64,000 nucleotides of DNA from Leptospira chreensis (GTDB taxonomy: Bacteria > Spirochaetota > Leptospiria > Leptospirales > Leptospiraceae), in assembly GCF_016919165.1 (NCBI RefSeq), contig NZ_JAFFPS010000064.1, forward strand, positions 75,686 to 139,685, written 5' to 3'. Made by a program: the position numbers and the translations under genes. The notes under the pieces were generated by a model. That model did not search any database and was not told the DNA's origin. It saw only the letters and a program-made list of their open reading frames with translations. Position 1 is the first letter of the stretch; every line of letters starts with the position of its first letter. Below, piece after piece: positions 53,168-62,730 of this stretch.

Positions 53168-55123
53168 ATGAATGAGTCATTTATGAGCTTAAAACGATTA
53201 TTTTACCTAATATTTTCAATCAACATCCTATTATTGATTTCAATAGGATTGCTTACACTCGCTCTTTTTAAAGTAGAATCGGCCTTGGCGGAGAGCCAAG
53301 AAAAACGATTAGTATCCATCAAACTAGCAGACGAACTTAGACAAAGTTCAGATGACCTAACACGATTTGCACGCACCAATGTGGTAACCGGGGACGAATT
53401 ATATCAAACTATTTTCAACGATATATTAGCAATACGAAATGGAGAAAAACCTAGGCCCGAGAATTATGATCGAATTTATTGGGATTTGATTGTTTTTCCT
53501 TCCGATCGAAAAGAAGATTTTGGGCAGAAAATCTCCCTACATTCCAAAATGATTGATGCCGGGTTCACTGAGGAAGAATTTGATAAATTGAAAAAAGCTC
53601 AAATCAATTCTGATAAACTTGTAAAACTGGAAAACATCGCAAAAAATGCAGCAAAAGGTATTTTCTTAGATCAAAAAGGAAATTTTACAATTCATGGAAA
53701 ACCTAACAGAGCATATGCCATATCCATAATGCATGGAATCGATTACCATCTACACAAAAGAGAAATTATGCAACCCATCAATGAATTCCTTAAATTAATT
53801 GAAAACCGTACAAATGAATCCGTTAGAAAATTTGAAAGTTACATTCTTTATTTACTAACAACAATGTTTGCCATTATCACAATCTTAATCCTTTCGTTAT
53901 TATTCTCTTATAAGGTGATTCATGGTAAAGTAAGTTTACCAATTTATGGCTTAATCGATGCTGCCACCGAGATTGGCAACCAAAACTGGAATACATCGAT
54001 TAGTTATGAGTCAAACGATGAAATTGGCCATTTAGCTCGAGCATTTAGAGTCCTTAAAAATAAAATTTCAATTCTAATACAAGATTTAAACAATTCGAAC
54101 CAAAACTTATCTAAAACAAACTTAGATCTAATGAAGGCACTAGAAGAATTAAAGGCAGCAGAAGCACAACTCATTCAATCCGAAAAAATGTCAGCTCTAG
54201 GTCAGCTAGTGGCAGGGATTGCCCATGAAATCAATACACCGCTAGGTTCGATTCGGACTTCCATTTCCAATTTCGACGAAGCCGTTACATTTGTGTTATC
54301 ATTTCCGACAGCTAAATTATCTGACAATGCTTCCATCATATTCAAAGATCTTATAAAAGATAGACAAGAGTTCAGCCAATCAAACCAAACAACGAGGGAA
54401 CGAAGGACAATCAAGAAAGACGTGGAAGAACTTTTGCAGAAAGCAAAAATTAAAAATCCAGAGTATTTTGCAGACTTATTATTGGATATCAACAAGAATA
54501 AACCAATAGAACCTTTAATCTCGATACTACAAGAAGAAGGTGGTGAAAATACAATTGAATATATTTACAAAATTTCCCGATTACGAGGCAATATTCGAAA
54601 CATAAGTCAATCCGTCGACCGAGCTTCTAAAATTGTTTACGCCCTAAAGAATTATTCTCACCAAGATTTATTAGGCAAAAAAATCGAGATCAACTTAACG
54701 GAAAATATAGAAACTGTGCTCACAATCTATAATAGTTTATTAAGGGACGGAGTAGAGGTCATAAAAAATTTCAACTACGATGGTCCAATCCATTGTTTCC
54801 CAGATGAAATCAGTCAGGTATGGACAAATCTAATTCACAATGCTGTGCAGGCAATTGAAGGCCAAGGATCAATCTATATTGAGACTAACAAAGAGATAGA
54901 AACCAACATGGCTAACATTATCATTCGAGACACGGGAAAGGGGATCAAAGAAGAAGACAAAGCACGGATTTTTGATCCTTTTTTTACCACAAAAATAAGA
55001 GGTGAAGGAACAGGCCTAGGACTCGGAATTGTAAAAAAAATCATTGAAAAACATAAAGGAGAGATATATTTTCAGTCGGATGTTGCCGTGGGAACTACCT
55101 TTACTGTGAGGCTACCTCTATGA
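53168..55123 (+). CDS. Sensor histidine kinase sharing the chemoreceptor's periplasmic domain
   Basis: A 651-residue kinase. Membrane segments at about 10-32 and 222-246 flank a periplasmic domain whose start [20 protein letters not shown], middle IRNGEKPRPENYDRIYWDL and end PINEFLKLIENRTNESV align with the MCP at 50639. HAMP and coiled coil follow, then the H-box ALGQLVAGIAHEINTPLGSI with a long insert before the ATPase (N box WTNLIHNAVQAIEG, DTGKGIKEED, FDPFFTTK, GTGLGLGIVKKI). The stop overlaps the receiver gene (ATGA). Confidence 0.94.
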   Translation: MNESFMSLKRLFYLIFSINILLLISIGLLTLALFKVESALAESQEKRLVSIKLADELRQSSDDLTRFARTNVVTGDELYQTIFNDILAIRNGEKPRPENYDRIYWDLIVFPSDRKEDFGQKISLHSKMIDAGFTEEEFDKLKKAQINSDKLVKLENIAKNAAKGIFLDQKGNFTIHGKPNRAYAISIMHGIDYHLHKREIMQPINEFLKLIENRTNESVRKFESYILYLLTTMFAIITILILSLLFSYKVIHGKVSLPIYGLIDAATEIGNQNWNTSISYESNDEIGHLARAFRVLKNKISILIQDLNNSNQNLSKTNLDLMKALEELKAAEAQLIQSEKMSALGQLVAGIAHEINTPLGSIRTSISNFDEAVTFVLSFPTAKLSDNASIIFKDLIKDRQEFSQSNQTTRERRTIKKDVEELLQKAKIKNPEYFADLLLDINKNKPIEPLISILQEEGGENTIEYIYKISRLRGNIRNISQSVDRASKIVYALKNYSHQDLLGKKIEINLTENIETVLTIYNSLLRDGVEVIKNFNYDGPIHCFPDEISQVWTNLIHNAVQAIEGQGSIYIETNKEIETNMANIIIRDTGKGIKEEDKARIFDPFFTTKIRGEGTGLGLGIVKKIIEKHKGEIYFQSDVAVGTTFTVRLPL

Positions 55124-55530
55124 CCAAAATTAAAAAAAGCATTCTTCTATGTGTAGACGATGAAGAGATCGTGTTACTGTGTTTAAAAGAACAACTTCGT
55201 AATACTTACGGTCAAAATTTTATTTATGAAATGGCTTTGTCAGCCGAAGAAGCAATGGAAATTCTGAACGAGACGGAAGATGCAAACCATACGGTTTTAA
55301 TCATTATCAGCGACTGGCTTATGCCTGGAATGAAAGGTGATGAATTTATGATCTACCTAGAGAATCATTTTCCAAATATTAAAAAAATTCTTTTAACCGG
55401 CCAAGCGGATCCAAACTCTTTGGTGCGAGCAAAAACTTTGGGCCATGTAGACCATGTCTTAGCCAAACCGTGGACTAAAGAACAATTGGTCTCGGTGATT
55501 GGAGAGTTGCATGTATTACCATCAAGCTGA
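55120..55530 (+). CDS. Single-domain response regulator
   Basis: A 136-residue receiver with no output domain. It has ILLCVDDEEIVLLCL (acidic pair), the phosphoacceptor Asp in IIISDWLMPGMKGDEF, LLTGQA and the lysine in HVLAKPWTKEQL. An ATGA overlap couples it to the kinase. The WTKEQL pattern is common in receivers linked to c-di-GMP or phosphorelay proteins. It would act as a diffusible phosphorelay or allosteric partner. Confidence 0.93.
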   Translation: MTKIKKSILLCVDDEEIVLLCLKEQLRNTYGQNFIYEMALSAEEAMEILNETEDANHTVLIIISDWLMPGMKGDEFMIYLENHFPNIKKILLTGQADPNSLVRAKTLGHVDHVLAKPWTKEQLVSVIGELHVLPSS

Positions 55531-55713
55531 TAGCAACCGATTTTCTACAACTGTCACTCCTTGGCCAAACTAACGCAATACACAATCGTATTCTATCTAC
55601 TCCATAATCATACAATCTATGGACAAGCATCAGACTTAAAGTAGAAATAAAGTTTAATTTTATAATACAGTCATAATCTAAATTTTTTAAATCCTAAACT
55701 ATACGGATTTATA

Positions 55714-55881
55714 GTGCTGATTCAATGGAAAATTGTTTTTCAAACATCTGCTTTACGAATGTGTTTTGGAACTTATCATTCAGGAAAGACTTACCCTCGC
55801 ATGCACTTGCTTTGTGAATATGTAAAACAGCAAAGAACACTTCAAAGATATGTTGCTAAAAGGCGAAAACTTTTGGAATAA
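55714..55881 (+). pseudogene. Possible gene remnant or small ORF
   Basis: GTG to TAA, 55 residues, ending in a basic helix (QQRTLQRYVAKRRKLLE). It looks like the end of a DNA-binding or transposon-encoded protein but I recognise nothing. No ribosome binding site. May be chance. Confidence 0.2.
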
Positions 55882-55923
55882 AACATAGGTTTTCTGAAAG
55901 TTCCTTGTTAAAACGTGGAAATT

Positions 55924-56070
55924 ATGTTAGGGGAAATACGGCACCTCCCACGAACCACTCCCCTCCACCCTAACTCGGGCGGGGGTTTGTAGATTCGCCT
56001 CCACATTATGTCTCATTAGAACCCTCCTCCCAAACCCTCTTCACGAATTTCCCCATGCCTCCCCTAACAT
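55924..56070. repeat. Segment bounded by 11-bp inverted repeats
   Basis: ATGTTAGGGGA (55924-55934) and TCCCCTAACAT (56060-56070) are perfect inverted repeats bounding 147 bases that are GC-richer than the flanks. Could be a miniature mobile element or a long-range RNA stem; no target-site duplication is obvious. Confidence 0.4.
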
Positions 56071-56160
56071 TGAAAGCAAGCTCTTCGGGGCGAGTCCCCA
56101 AAGATTGAACTCTATCTCAAATCAAATTCTTTCCACATAACAATGGTTTATAGAATTTGA

Positions 56161-56226
56161 GGCCGGGCTATCCAGGGCTTCGGTCGCAATTAGCGACCGC
56201 TTCGCGCCCTTACTATCCCTCTCGCA
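56161..56226. repeat. GC-rich palindromic element, copy 1
   Basis: 66 bases nearly identical to 62956-63022. Nested stems: GGG/CCC, AGGGC/GCCCT and CGGTCGC-AATTA-GCGACCG, so the transcript of either strand would fold to a long hairpin. Located just past the 3' end of leuD. Confidence 0.75.
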
Positions 56227-56334
56227 GTGGATACATTCAAACCAATATGAAGATCCACTCTTGAATTACCTGATAGGTGGTTCGTCTCAATTTCTTTTAT
56301 GCAAACTTTCGCTAAGAAAATTTTGGAAGTATCT

Positions 56335-56961
56335 TTACCAATACACTTCCAAAAATGATTTTTCAGTTTTTCGTATCCGTTCAAATTCCAAAATCTCATT
56401 TGCATGTTTCAAAGTGATATCAATATCATCCCAACTGTTCCGGATCCGATTGACGGAAGCCGAGTCCAAATGGAAAGAGAATGTCCTGTCTCCCGCCTGT
56501 ACTTCCAAATTTTCTAAATTGATCCTGATAGATAACCTTGAGTTTTTAGAAACCCATTCATTGAGATAATGAATCTCTTTTTCTTGCAAACGAACCAATG
56601 CAATTCCATTCTTCGCAGAATTAATCGAGAATATATCGGCAAAAGAAGGAGCCAAAATCGCTCGGAATCCGAAATCTGATAAGGCCCAAGGCGCATGTTC
56701 TCGGCTTGATCCACAGCCGAAATTTTTCCCTGCGATAAGCACACTGGCATTCTTAAATCCTTCTTGGTTCAAAATGAATTCGGGATTATGAATTTTTCCT
56801 TCTAAGTCTAAATATCTCCAATCATGAAACAGATGTTTTCCAAAACCCTTTTTATCTATTAATTTCATAAATTGTTTAGGAAGTATTTGGTCCGTATCAA
56901 TATCTTCTTTTGGGATTGATACGACAATTCCCGTATGGATTGTCCAATTTTTCGTACTCAT
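56335..56961 (-). CDS. leuD: 3-isopropylmalate dehydratase small subunit
   Basis: Swivel subunit of the LeuCD isomerase, 208 residues. The family motif [18 protein letters not shown] is intact, preceded by [19 protein letters not shown]. With LeuC it converts 2-isopropylmalate to 3-isopropylmalate, and citramalate to 3-methylmalate in the pyruvate route to isoleucine. The ATG overlaps the leuC stop (ATGA). Confidence 0.96.
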   Translation of the reverse strand: MSTKNWTIHTGIVVSIPKEDIDTDQILPKQFMKLIDKKGFGKHLFHDWRYLDLEGKIHNPEFILNQEGFKNASVLIAGKNFGCGSSREHAPWALSDFGFRAILAPSFADIFSINSAKNGIALVRLQEKEIHYLNEWVSKNSRLSIRINLENLEVQAGDRTFSFHLDSASVNRIRNSWDDIDITLKHANEILEFERIRKTEKSFLEVYW

Positions 56962-58361
56962 GCCAATTTCCTCACATCAGATAATTTTCCAGTCACTGCC
57001 GCTGCTGCAGCCATAGAAGGACTTAATAAATGAGTCCTTCCTCCCCTACCTTGTCTTCCTTCGAAATTGCGATTAGAAGTGGAAGCGCATCTTTCTCCCG
57101 GTTTTAATACGTCGTCGTTCATCGCAAGGCAAAGCGAACAGCCAGGCTCTCTCCATTCAAATCCAGCTTCTTTAAAAATTTGATCCAAACCTTCCGATTC
57201 TGCCTGACGTTTTACTGAGCCGGAACCCGGAACCACCAAAGCTTGCACTCTTGGATGAATTTTTTTTCCTTTGACTACTTCTGCTGCAGCTCTTAAGTCT
57301 TCTATCCTTGAGTTCGTGCAAGATCCGATGAATACTTTATCGATTTTAATCTCTGAAATCGGAGTCCCAGGTTTTAAATCCATATATTCCAATGCATTCT
57401 CTACTGTCTCTCTGGCTCGCTTGTCCTGAAATTCTTTTGGATTTGGGATTACTCCGTCAATGGATAAAGTCTGAGATGGATTTGTTCCCCATGTGACTTG
57501 AGGTTCTATATTAGAAATATCTAATTCTATCTTCTCGTCAAAAACGGCATCTTTATCCGTGAAGAATGTTTTCCAATATTCGATTGCCTTCTGAAAACTT
57601 TCTCCTTTCGGCACAAGTTTTCTATCTTTCAAATAATCAAATGTGATTTGATCTGGTGCGATTAAACTTGCCCTTGCCCCCGCTTCGATACTCATATTAC
57701 AAAGAGTCATTCGACCTTCCATTGAAAGTGAACTGATCCATTCACCAGAATATTCCATAGTGAAACCTCTTCCTCCTGAAGTCCCAATCTTTGCAATGAG
57801 TGCTAAAACTATATCTTTTGCAGTGATCCCAAATCCAGGTTTACCGACAAATCGAACGAACATTGATTTTGTTTTTGCCTGTTTGAGAGTTTGTGTTGCA
57901 AGCACATGTTCCACTTCACTTGTCCCGATCCCAAAAGCCAATGCACCGAATGCTCCATGAGTTGCAGTGTGTGAGTCTCCACATACAATTACAGATCCAG
58001 GAGTTGTAAAACCTAACTCAGGACCTAACACGTGTACAATCCCTTGATTGGGATCTTCAGGGCCGAACAAACGGATTCCGAAATCTTTACAGTTTCTCTC
58101 CATCGTATCGATCTGCAATCGGGAGACTGGTCCTGCCGCATCTCTGTTTTTGCGATCTCTTGTGGAAACATTATGATCCACAACTCCAAAAGTGAGATCC
58201 TTTCTACTTACATCTCTGTTCTTAGTTCTTAATCCTTCGAATGCTTGGGCAGATGTCACTTCATGTAGGATATGACGGTCCACATATAAAATAAATTCCG
58301 AGTCAGAATTTTCTATGATCTGATGAGTCTCCCAAATTTTGTCGTAAAGTGTTTGTCCCAT
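56958..58361 (-). CDS. leuC: 3-isopropylmalate dehydratase large subunit
   Basis: Aconitase-type subunit, 467 residues, full length. The 4Fe-4S ligands are C348 in [15 protein letters not shown] and C408 and C411 in [29 protein letters not shown] and the N-terminal [19 protein letters not shown] are standard. First gene of leuCD, divergent from a LysR gene across 91 bases. Arginine is encoded mainly by AGA-type codons here, unlike most genes in the window. Confidence 0.97.
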   Translation of the reverse strand: MGQTLYDKIWETHQIIENSDSEFILYVDRHILHEVTSAQAFEGLRTKNRDVSRKDLTFGVVDHNVSTRDRKNRDAAGPVSRLQIDTMERNCKDFGIRLFGPEDPNQGIVHVLGPELGFTTPGSVIVCGDSHTATHGAFGALAFGIGTSEVEHVLATQTLKQAKTKSMFVRFVGKPGFGITAKDIVLALIAKIGTSGGRGFTMEYSGEWISSLSMEGRMTLCNMSIEAGARASLIAPDQITFDYLKDRKLVPKGESFQKAIEYWKTFFTDKDAVFDEKIELDISNIEPQVTWGTNPSQTLSIDGVIPNPKEFQDKRARETVENALEYMDLKPGTPISEIKIDKVFIGSCTNSRIEDLRAAAEVVKGKKIHPRVQALVVPGSGSVKRQAESEGLDQIFKEAGFEWREPGCSLCLAMNDDVLKPGERCASTSNRNFEGRQGRGGRTHLLSPSMAAAAAVTGKLSDVRKLA

Positions 58362-58382
58362 ATTTCCCTCTTAGTAAAGAGG

Positions 58383-58401
58383 ATATCAAATTAATTGATA
58401 T
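58383..58401. promoter_or_regulatory. LysR-type operator near leuC
   Basis: ATATCAA-ATTAA-TTGATAT is a 7-bp palindrome containing ATC-N9-GAT, the T-N11-A form bound by LysR-type regulators. It lies about 22 bases upstream of the leuC ATG. Confidence 0.6.
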
Positions 58402-58428
58402 AATGCAAATAAATTGGTTTTATAAAAT

Positions 58429-58447
58429 ATATAACTAAAAGTTATAT
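58429..58447. promoter_or_regulatory. Second palindromic operator, next to the lysR start
   Basis: ATATAACT-AAA-AGTTATAT is a perfect 8-bp palindrome ending five bases before the lysR ATG, where a Shine-Dalgarno would be expected but is absent. The position suggests autoregulation. Confidence 0.55.
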
Positions 58448-58452
58448 GTTGT

Positions 58453-59361
58453 ATGGAATTCAGACAGATCATTTATTTTCTGGAAATCTCGGAATCAGGA
58501 ACATTCCAAAAGGCAGCAACTCGTTTGGGATTAACACAACCTGCACTCTCTAGACAGATTTTTCTTTTAGAAAAGGAATTAGGAGTAAGGGTTTTGGAAA
58601 GAGGGGGAAGGTCTGTACGACTGACTCATGAAGGAGAAAGATTCTATCAGTATTCGATAAGAATGAAAGAATTATGGGAAGAAATACGAAATGGCTTTTC
58701 TAAAGAAAATGAACTAAAAGGTAACTTTTCCATTTCAGCGGGAGGGACAGTATCCGCATGGATATTACCTCAAATCTTAAAACAAATCTTAAAAAAAAGA
58801 TCCGGACTTTCTCTTTCCGTAAGAGAAGGAGACGCAAAGGAAACTAAAGACGCTGTATTAAAAGGAGAAGTAGATCTTGGGATTTTAACTGGTCCCATTT
58901 CAGAGCCTAGTCTGAATGTATTGGAATTTTTATCCGATCAGATATTTCCTGTAGCAGCAAAAGATCATCCCATTTTTCAAAAAAAGAAAATCAGATTAGA
59001 AGATCTAAAAAAACAATCTTTTGTATTCTTCCATCCAGGTTCTGCTCTTAGAAAAGCAGTAGAGAAGAAAATAAAATCTTTTTCAAAAGATTTTGGTCCT
59101 AAGATTGCGATGGAACTAAGAAGTGTAGAATCCGTAATCAAATCATTGGAAGCGGGACTCGGAATCGGTTTTTTATCCGAATATTCGATGAACTCAAAAC
59201 TAAAAAAAATTAAATTCGAAGACTGGAAAGTAGAAAGGAAATTTTATCTTTGTTATCGCAAAAAATCCGGACCCGGACTTGCGATGCTCGCCGAAGAAAT
59301 TTTGAGATCCGCAGAGAAATGGGCATCAGAAAAAGAAACCTCTTCCCTTTCAACGGAATAA
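58453..59361 (+). CDS. LysR-family transcriptional regulator
   Basis: A 302-residue regulator. N-terminal winged helix: FLEISESGTFQKAATRLGLT, QPALSRQIFLLEKELGVRVL, ERGGRSVRLTHEGERFY. The rest is the two-lobed effector domain (ISAGGTVSAWILPQILKQIL, SLEAGLGIGFLSEYSM). Divergent from leuCD with paired palindromes between, so it probably controls leuCD in response to a pathway intermediate such as isopropylmalate. That effector is an inference from other LysR-leu systems. Confidence 0.93.
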   Translation: MEFRQIIYFLEISESGTFQKAATRLGLTQPALSRQIFLLEKELGVRVLERGGRSVRLTHEGERFYQYSIRMKELWEEIRNGFSKENELKGNFSISAGGTVSAWILPQILKQILKKRSGLSLSVREGDAKETKDAVLKGEVDLGILTGPISEPSLNVLEFLSDQIFPVAAKDHPIFQKKKIRLEDLKKQSFVFFHPGSALRKAVEKKIKSFSKDFGPKIAMELRSVESVIKSLEAGLGIGFLSEYSMNSKLKKIKFEDWKVERKFYLCYRKKSGPGLAMLAEEILRSAEKWASEKETSSLSTE

Positions 59362-59437
59362 AGCGATCCTATTATTTTACTCCGATTTTACATAAGAAGA
59401 CAAAACTCTGTTTTAGTTCGATCTACAAAGTTGCAAT

Positions 59438-59464
59438 GTCGGAACTGGAGGAATCTACTCCGAC
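59438..59464. terminator. Weak inverted repeat between lysR and the barrel gene
   Basis: GTCGGA (59438-59443) and TCCGAC (59459-59464) flank 15 bases between convergent genes. Short stem, no T-run. Confidence 0.25.
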
Positions 59465-60790
59465 TCAAAAATTAAAACGATAATTGGCACCGACTTGAAC
59501 ATATGTTAATACAGTCTTTGAATCATGTAAGATTGGTATTAAAATTTGTGGCCCATAAAATCTTAGTAAGATTTGGGACGGATCCGTATTTCCCCCACCT
59601 TCGTTTTCCGTGATATAACCTGACTGCAATTTGTTATTCAGGGTCATATTGCTCGTTTCCACGAATAAACTTAGATCACCTTTGATCTTCGTTGTGAATT
59701 TTACATTCACTTCGGTTCCAGTAGATTTCCATTGATAATCGAGTCCATATTGATTGTATCGAAAAGGAATGGCATTCAATCGAAATTCGTCGCTTCGAAG
59801 CGAGGATGGACCTTGCATATCTAAATGTAAAATCTGTCCTTGTAAGGTAAATCTCTCCCAAAAATTCCATTCAAACCCAAGTCCCAAACTATAACCTCTG
59901 AGGGCACTGTTCGTTTCCCGATAACTCACGCGGCTGGGATTGATTCCAGTGGCGGTAATCCCTCCGAGACTATCGACTTCTTGAGAGGTCTTTGTCCAAA
60001 TTCTTTCCAGTCCTCCCAAGATTTGAAGATCTAAAACCGGATGCGGATAAGGAGAAAAACCGATCCTGGATGAAACTTTTTGAAACTTTGTTTCCCCGTT
60101 GCCTAGCAGAACATTTGTAGTTTTTTCAGAACTGGAGGAAGAAGACCCACCCCCACTTCCGAAAGATAGAGTCTGGAAGCCACCTACGTCTAAATTTCCT
60201 TTCGCTTCTGTTCCGCGAATCTCAATGGTGAACCGGTTCCAGGCATAAAACAAACGCGCCGTTGTACTTTGATTTTTACTTTTATAAGGAGTGGATTGTA
60301 GTTCGGCCTGACCGCCACTGCTAAAAAGAAGTCCAGCATACTGAATTGTCTGAAAGAAAGGACGAAGCTCTGATTGACTCTCGCCACTTCCAACCCCGAA
60401 GGAACCTTCTAAATAATGTCGTTTAGATTTCGAAAGCTGTTCCTCTCGATTTTTGAGTTTTTCTTCTTTAGCTTTAAGTTTCTCCTCTTCCTGTTTTTGT
60501 TTTTCTGCGAGTTCCTTTTCCTCTTTGATTTTCTTTTCTTTCTCCAAAATCGGAGATTCTTTTTTAAGAGCAGAGGATTCCGGCCCCTTTCCATAAGAAA
60601 CTTTTTGAACCGCCGACTTAGGGAACACTTTCGTATTTCCGTTTGCGAGTTTGATAGTCACGGAATCCTTGTCTTGGTCTATAATCGAACCTTCAAATTT
60701 TTCTCCGGACTTGAGTTGAATCGTTTCACTACGAAGAGATAAGTTTACAAAAAGAAACACTGAGAACAGTAAGGAAATAATTTTTTTCAT
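59465..60790 (-). CDS. Exported SH3/Lsm-like, coiled-coil and beta-barrel protein
   Basis: A 441-residue protein: signal MKKIISLLFSVFLFVNLSLR, then a small five-strand domain IQLKSGEKFEGSIIDQDKDS-VTIKLANGNTKVFP (about 24-70) like those found before spirochaete barrels. A charged coiled coil with Lys/Glu repeats (about 75-125) follows, then a beta-rich region ending in VQVGANYRFNF with a terminal Phe, as in outer-membrane barrels. The coiled coil may span the periplasm. ATG 60790 is chosen; an in-frame TTG at 60802 would precede the signal peptide by four residues. Confidence 0.78.
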   Translation of the reverse strand: MKKIISLLFSVFLFVNLSLRSETIQLKSGEKFEGSIIDQDKDSVTIKLANGNTKVFPKSAVQKVSYGKGPESSALKKESPILEKEKKIKEEKELAEKQKQEEEKLKAKEEKLKNREEQLSKSKRHYLEGSFGVGSGESQSELRPFFQTIQYAGLLFSSGGQAELQSTPYKSKNQSTTARLFYAWNRFTIEIRGTEAKGNLDVGGFQTLSFGSGGGSSSSSSEKTTNVLLGNGETKFQKVSSRIGFSPYPHPVLDLQILGGLERIWTKTSQEVDSLGGITATGINPSRVSYRETNSALRGYSLGLGFEWNFWERFTLQGQILHLDMQGPSSLRSDEFRLNAIPFRYNQYGLDYQWKSTGTEVNVKFTTKIKGDLSLFVETSNMTLNNKLQSGYITENEGGGNTDPSQILLRFYGPQILIPILHDSKTVLTYVQVGANYRFNF

Positions 60791-61200
60791 AATTTTGACC
60801 AATTCAAGACAGTATCGGCGGATCTTAACACATCGTATCCATTCTGCAAATCAATTCAGCACTTTAATGTTCGATTATAAAGAAAAAACTAAGCATTGGG
60901 AATGATTATTAAAAATTAGTAAGCCGAGTCACTCGACGGCTTTGCTTCCATTATATTTACTTTTCAAACCAACAAAGTTACAAAGTTACAAAGTGAAACA
61001 AGCATTTAATCAGAACAGATCTTACGATACATTGCATTGATCAAAACCAAACACTCATTTCGTAAAAACTTGATAGAAAGTGACCAACGTCTTTTTGGGC
61101 AAAAACGTTCGCCATCCCCATTACTGAACAACCATTCTTTGAGTTTTGCCGATATGTATTGATAATCATCAGAGGAAGCTTTTAATTGAAAAAATGAACT
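60791..61200. other. 410-base intergenic region
   Basis: No supported gene. Contains a small hairpin at 60921-60942 (AAGCC/GGCTT plus GTC/GAC) and three tandem copies of the 8-mer ACAAAGTT/G at 60972-60995. Confidence 0.45.
60972..60995. repeat. Three tandem 8-bp repeats
   Basis: ACAAAGTT, ACAAAGTT, ACAAAGTG in series, upstream of the HD-GYP-like gene. A variable short tandem repeat or iterated binding site. Confidence 0.5.
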
Positions 61201-62730
61201 TTGTTGTTGGTGAAAGTCAATTTTTCTCGTCTCATATCATTAGATAATCATACCATAACTGGACTGCAAATTTTGAGCGATATTCCCTTAATTCCCACTG
61301 ACCAACTTGCTAAATTTGAATTTAATGATGATCTGCTCAGTAATTACCGTAAGAGCAAACAAATTCCACTCGATCTTTTTGATCGAACTGGCAAACTCAT
61401 CATGTCAAAAAAAAGGAACCCGACGGAAGAGGATTTTGGCAAACTTTTAAAGATTGAGTTGCAAGGAGCCTATTACCTAACATCTGACAAAAAACATTTG
61501 CTAGTAACATCCGGAGAAATAGCTGACCCTCGCCAAACAAAACTTTTTGACCCAGACAAAACCACAGAATTTGCAAAACAAACCGAATCACTGATTCTTG
61601 AGTTAAAAAAAGAAGCATTCAATTCGGATCATGCACTCCGAGTTCACAAATCAATCGGAAAAGTTTTAGATGATTTCACTAGCAATCCAGATTTTGAATC
61701 TGGATTATTTAATATATTAGAAATTTTGAATCTTGCTGGCGTTCCAGTGGAATCAGAGTTAATGACCAAACGAACGATTGTTGCAATGGGTATGAAAGTC
61801 CGAACCAAAAAGATAGGCATGGGAGAAGATAACAAACCCAATAAAAAAGACCATCTTTCGGTAATGACGGCAAGTTTTCTTGCGGATATTGGTTATTCAA
61901 AGTTAGTTCTTCCAGACAAACCTAACTTGACTAAAGAAGAATACAACTCAATCCAACAACATCCAATTATAAGTTACTTAATGACTCTTGCAGCGCCAGA
62001 AATTACGCAAGAAATTCGTACTCTTGTTTTGAACCACCATAGACCATTCCGAGGTAACTCAATTAACAATAACTTTCCTGACAATAACACAGTTTTTAGA
62101 AAGTTGATGGTAATTAGGGATAAGTTTTTAAAAGATCCAAGTAAAAAAATGATTGTTGCTGATATAGATGCACAACTTCGAATCCAAGAATCGAATGTAA
62201 ACTCTGTCAATTTTGAAGAAGATATCGCAATTTTGTCGCTCGCAAGCGAATATGCAAGTTTAACAACAAACCAACCGTGGCGCCCAGCATTCAATTCAGC
62301 AACAGCATTGAAAATGATTGTAAATGATTCGTTTTTTTCCTATAGCAATAGAAACATTCGACACTTATTGGACTATGTCGGTGCCAGCTTAACCAATAAT
62401 CAAAATATAATTAACGTAGGTGATTATGTAATCACCGCCTCTATTGATTCTGAAAAACAGGCACATTTTGATATCTGCAAAATTTTAGAAGTCGATCGCT
62501 TCCAGACACGCCCAAAGATCCAAAGGATATGCACCATCAAACCTTTGTTTAAAAAAGGGATTAAGTATCGAATTGCCGATTTTGATATTAACGAAATTCG
62601 TATGGACAAACGACGAGCAGTGATTGATCTTGCAGGCCAGACTTCCAGTACCCAAAGGATCATTTACATTATTGATCCAGAAATGAACGCACCTCTTTAT
62701 AATGCAGCAAGAAAGATGGACATCTCTTAA
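61201..62730 (+). CDS. Degenerate HD-GYP-like protein
   Basis: A 509-residue cytoplasmic protein. Its central part (about 200-290) follows the HD-GYP scheme: HLSVMTASFLADIGYSKLVL, then LTKEEYNSIQQHPIISYLM and VLNHHRPFRG. The catalytic HD of HDIG is replaced by AD and the GYP signature is absent, so c-di-GMP hydrolysis is unlikely. The N-terminal 130 residues and C-terminal 120 residues are unassigned. The start is uncertain: TTG 61201 is the first candidate, with TTG/GTG codons just after it. Confidence 0.7.
   Translation: MLLVKVNFSRLISLDNHTITGLQILSDIPLIPTDQLAKFEFNDDLLSNYRKSKQIPLDLFDRTGKLIMSKKRNPTEEDFGKLLKIELQGAYYLTSDKKHLLVTSGEIADPRQTKLFDPDKTTEFAKQTESLILELKKEAFNSDHALRVHKSIGKVLDDFTSNPDFESGLFNILEILNLAGVPVESELMTKRTIVAMGMKVRTKKIGMGEDNKPNKKDHLSVMTASFLADIGYSKLVLPDKPNLTKEEYNSIQQHPIISYLMTLAAPEITQEIRTLVLNHHRPFRGNSINNNFPDNNTVFRKLMVIRDKFLKDPSKKMIVADIDAQLRIQESNVNSVNFEEDIAILSLASEYASLTTNQPWRPAFNSATALKMIVNDSFFSYSNRNIRHLLDYVGASLTNNQNIINVGDYVITASIDSEKQAHFDICKILEVDRFQTRPKIQRICTIKPLFKKGIKYRIADFDINEIRMDKRRAVIDLAGQTSSTQRIIYIIDPEMNAPLYNAARKMDIS

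Larger units (their letters stand above)
55531..56334. other. 804-base intergenic region with repeats
   Basis: No supported gene. Holds a marginal 55-codon ORF (55714-55881), an inverted-repeat-bounded GC-richer segment (55924-56070) and a copy of the GC-rich palindromic element (56161-56226). It is the junction between the sensory locus and the leu island. Confidence 0.5.

Noticed and set aside
55531..56334. tRNA or other structured RNA gene
   Set aside because: I could not form a cloverleaf with acceptor, anticodon and T arms; the folding parts are explained by the repeats.
60972..60995. Start of a CRISPR-like array
   Set aside because: The 8-mers are directly adjacent without spacers and occur only three times.
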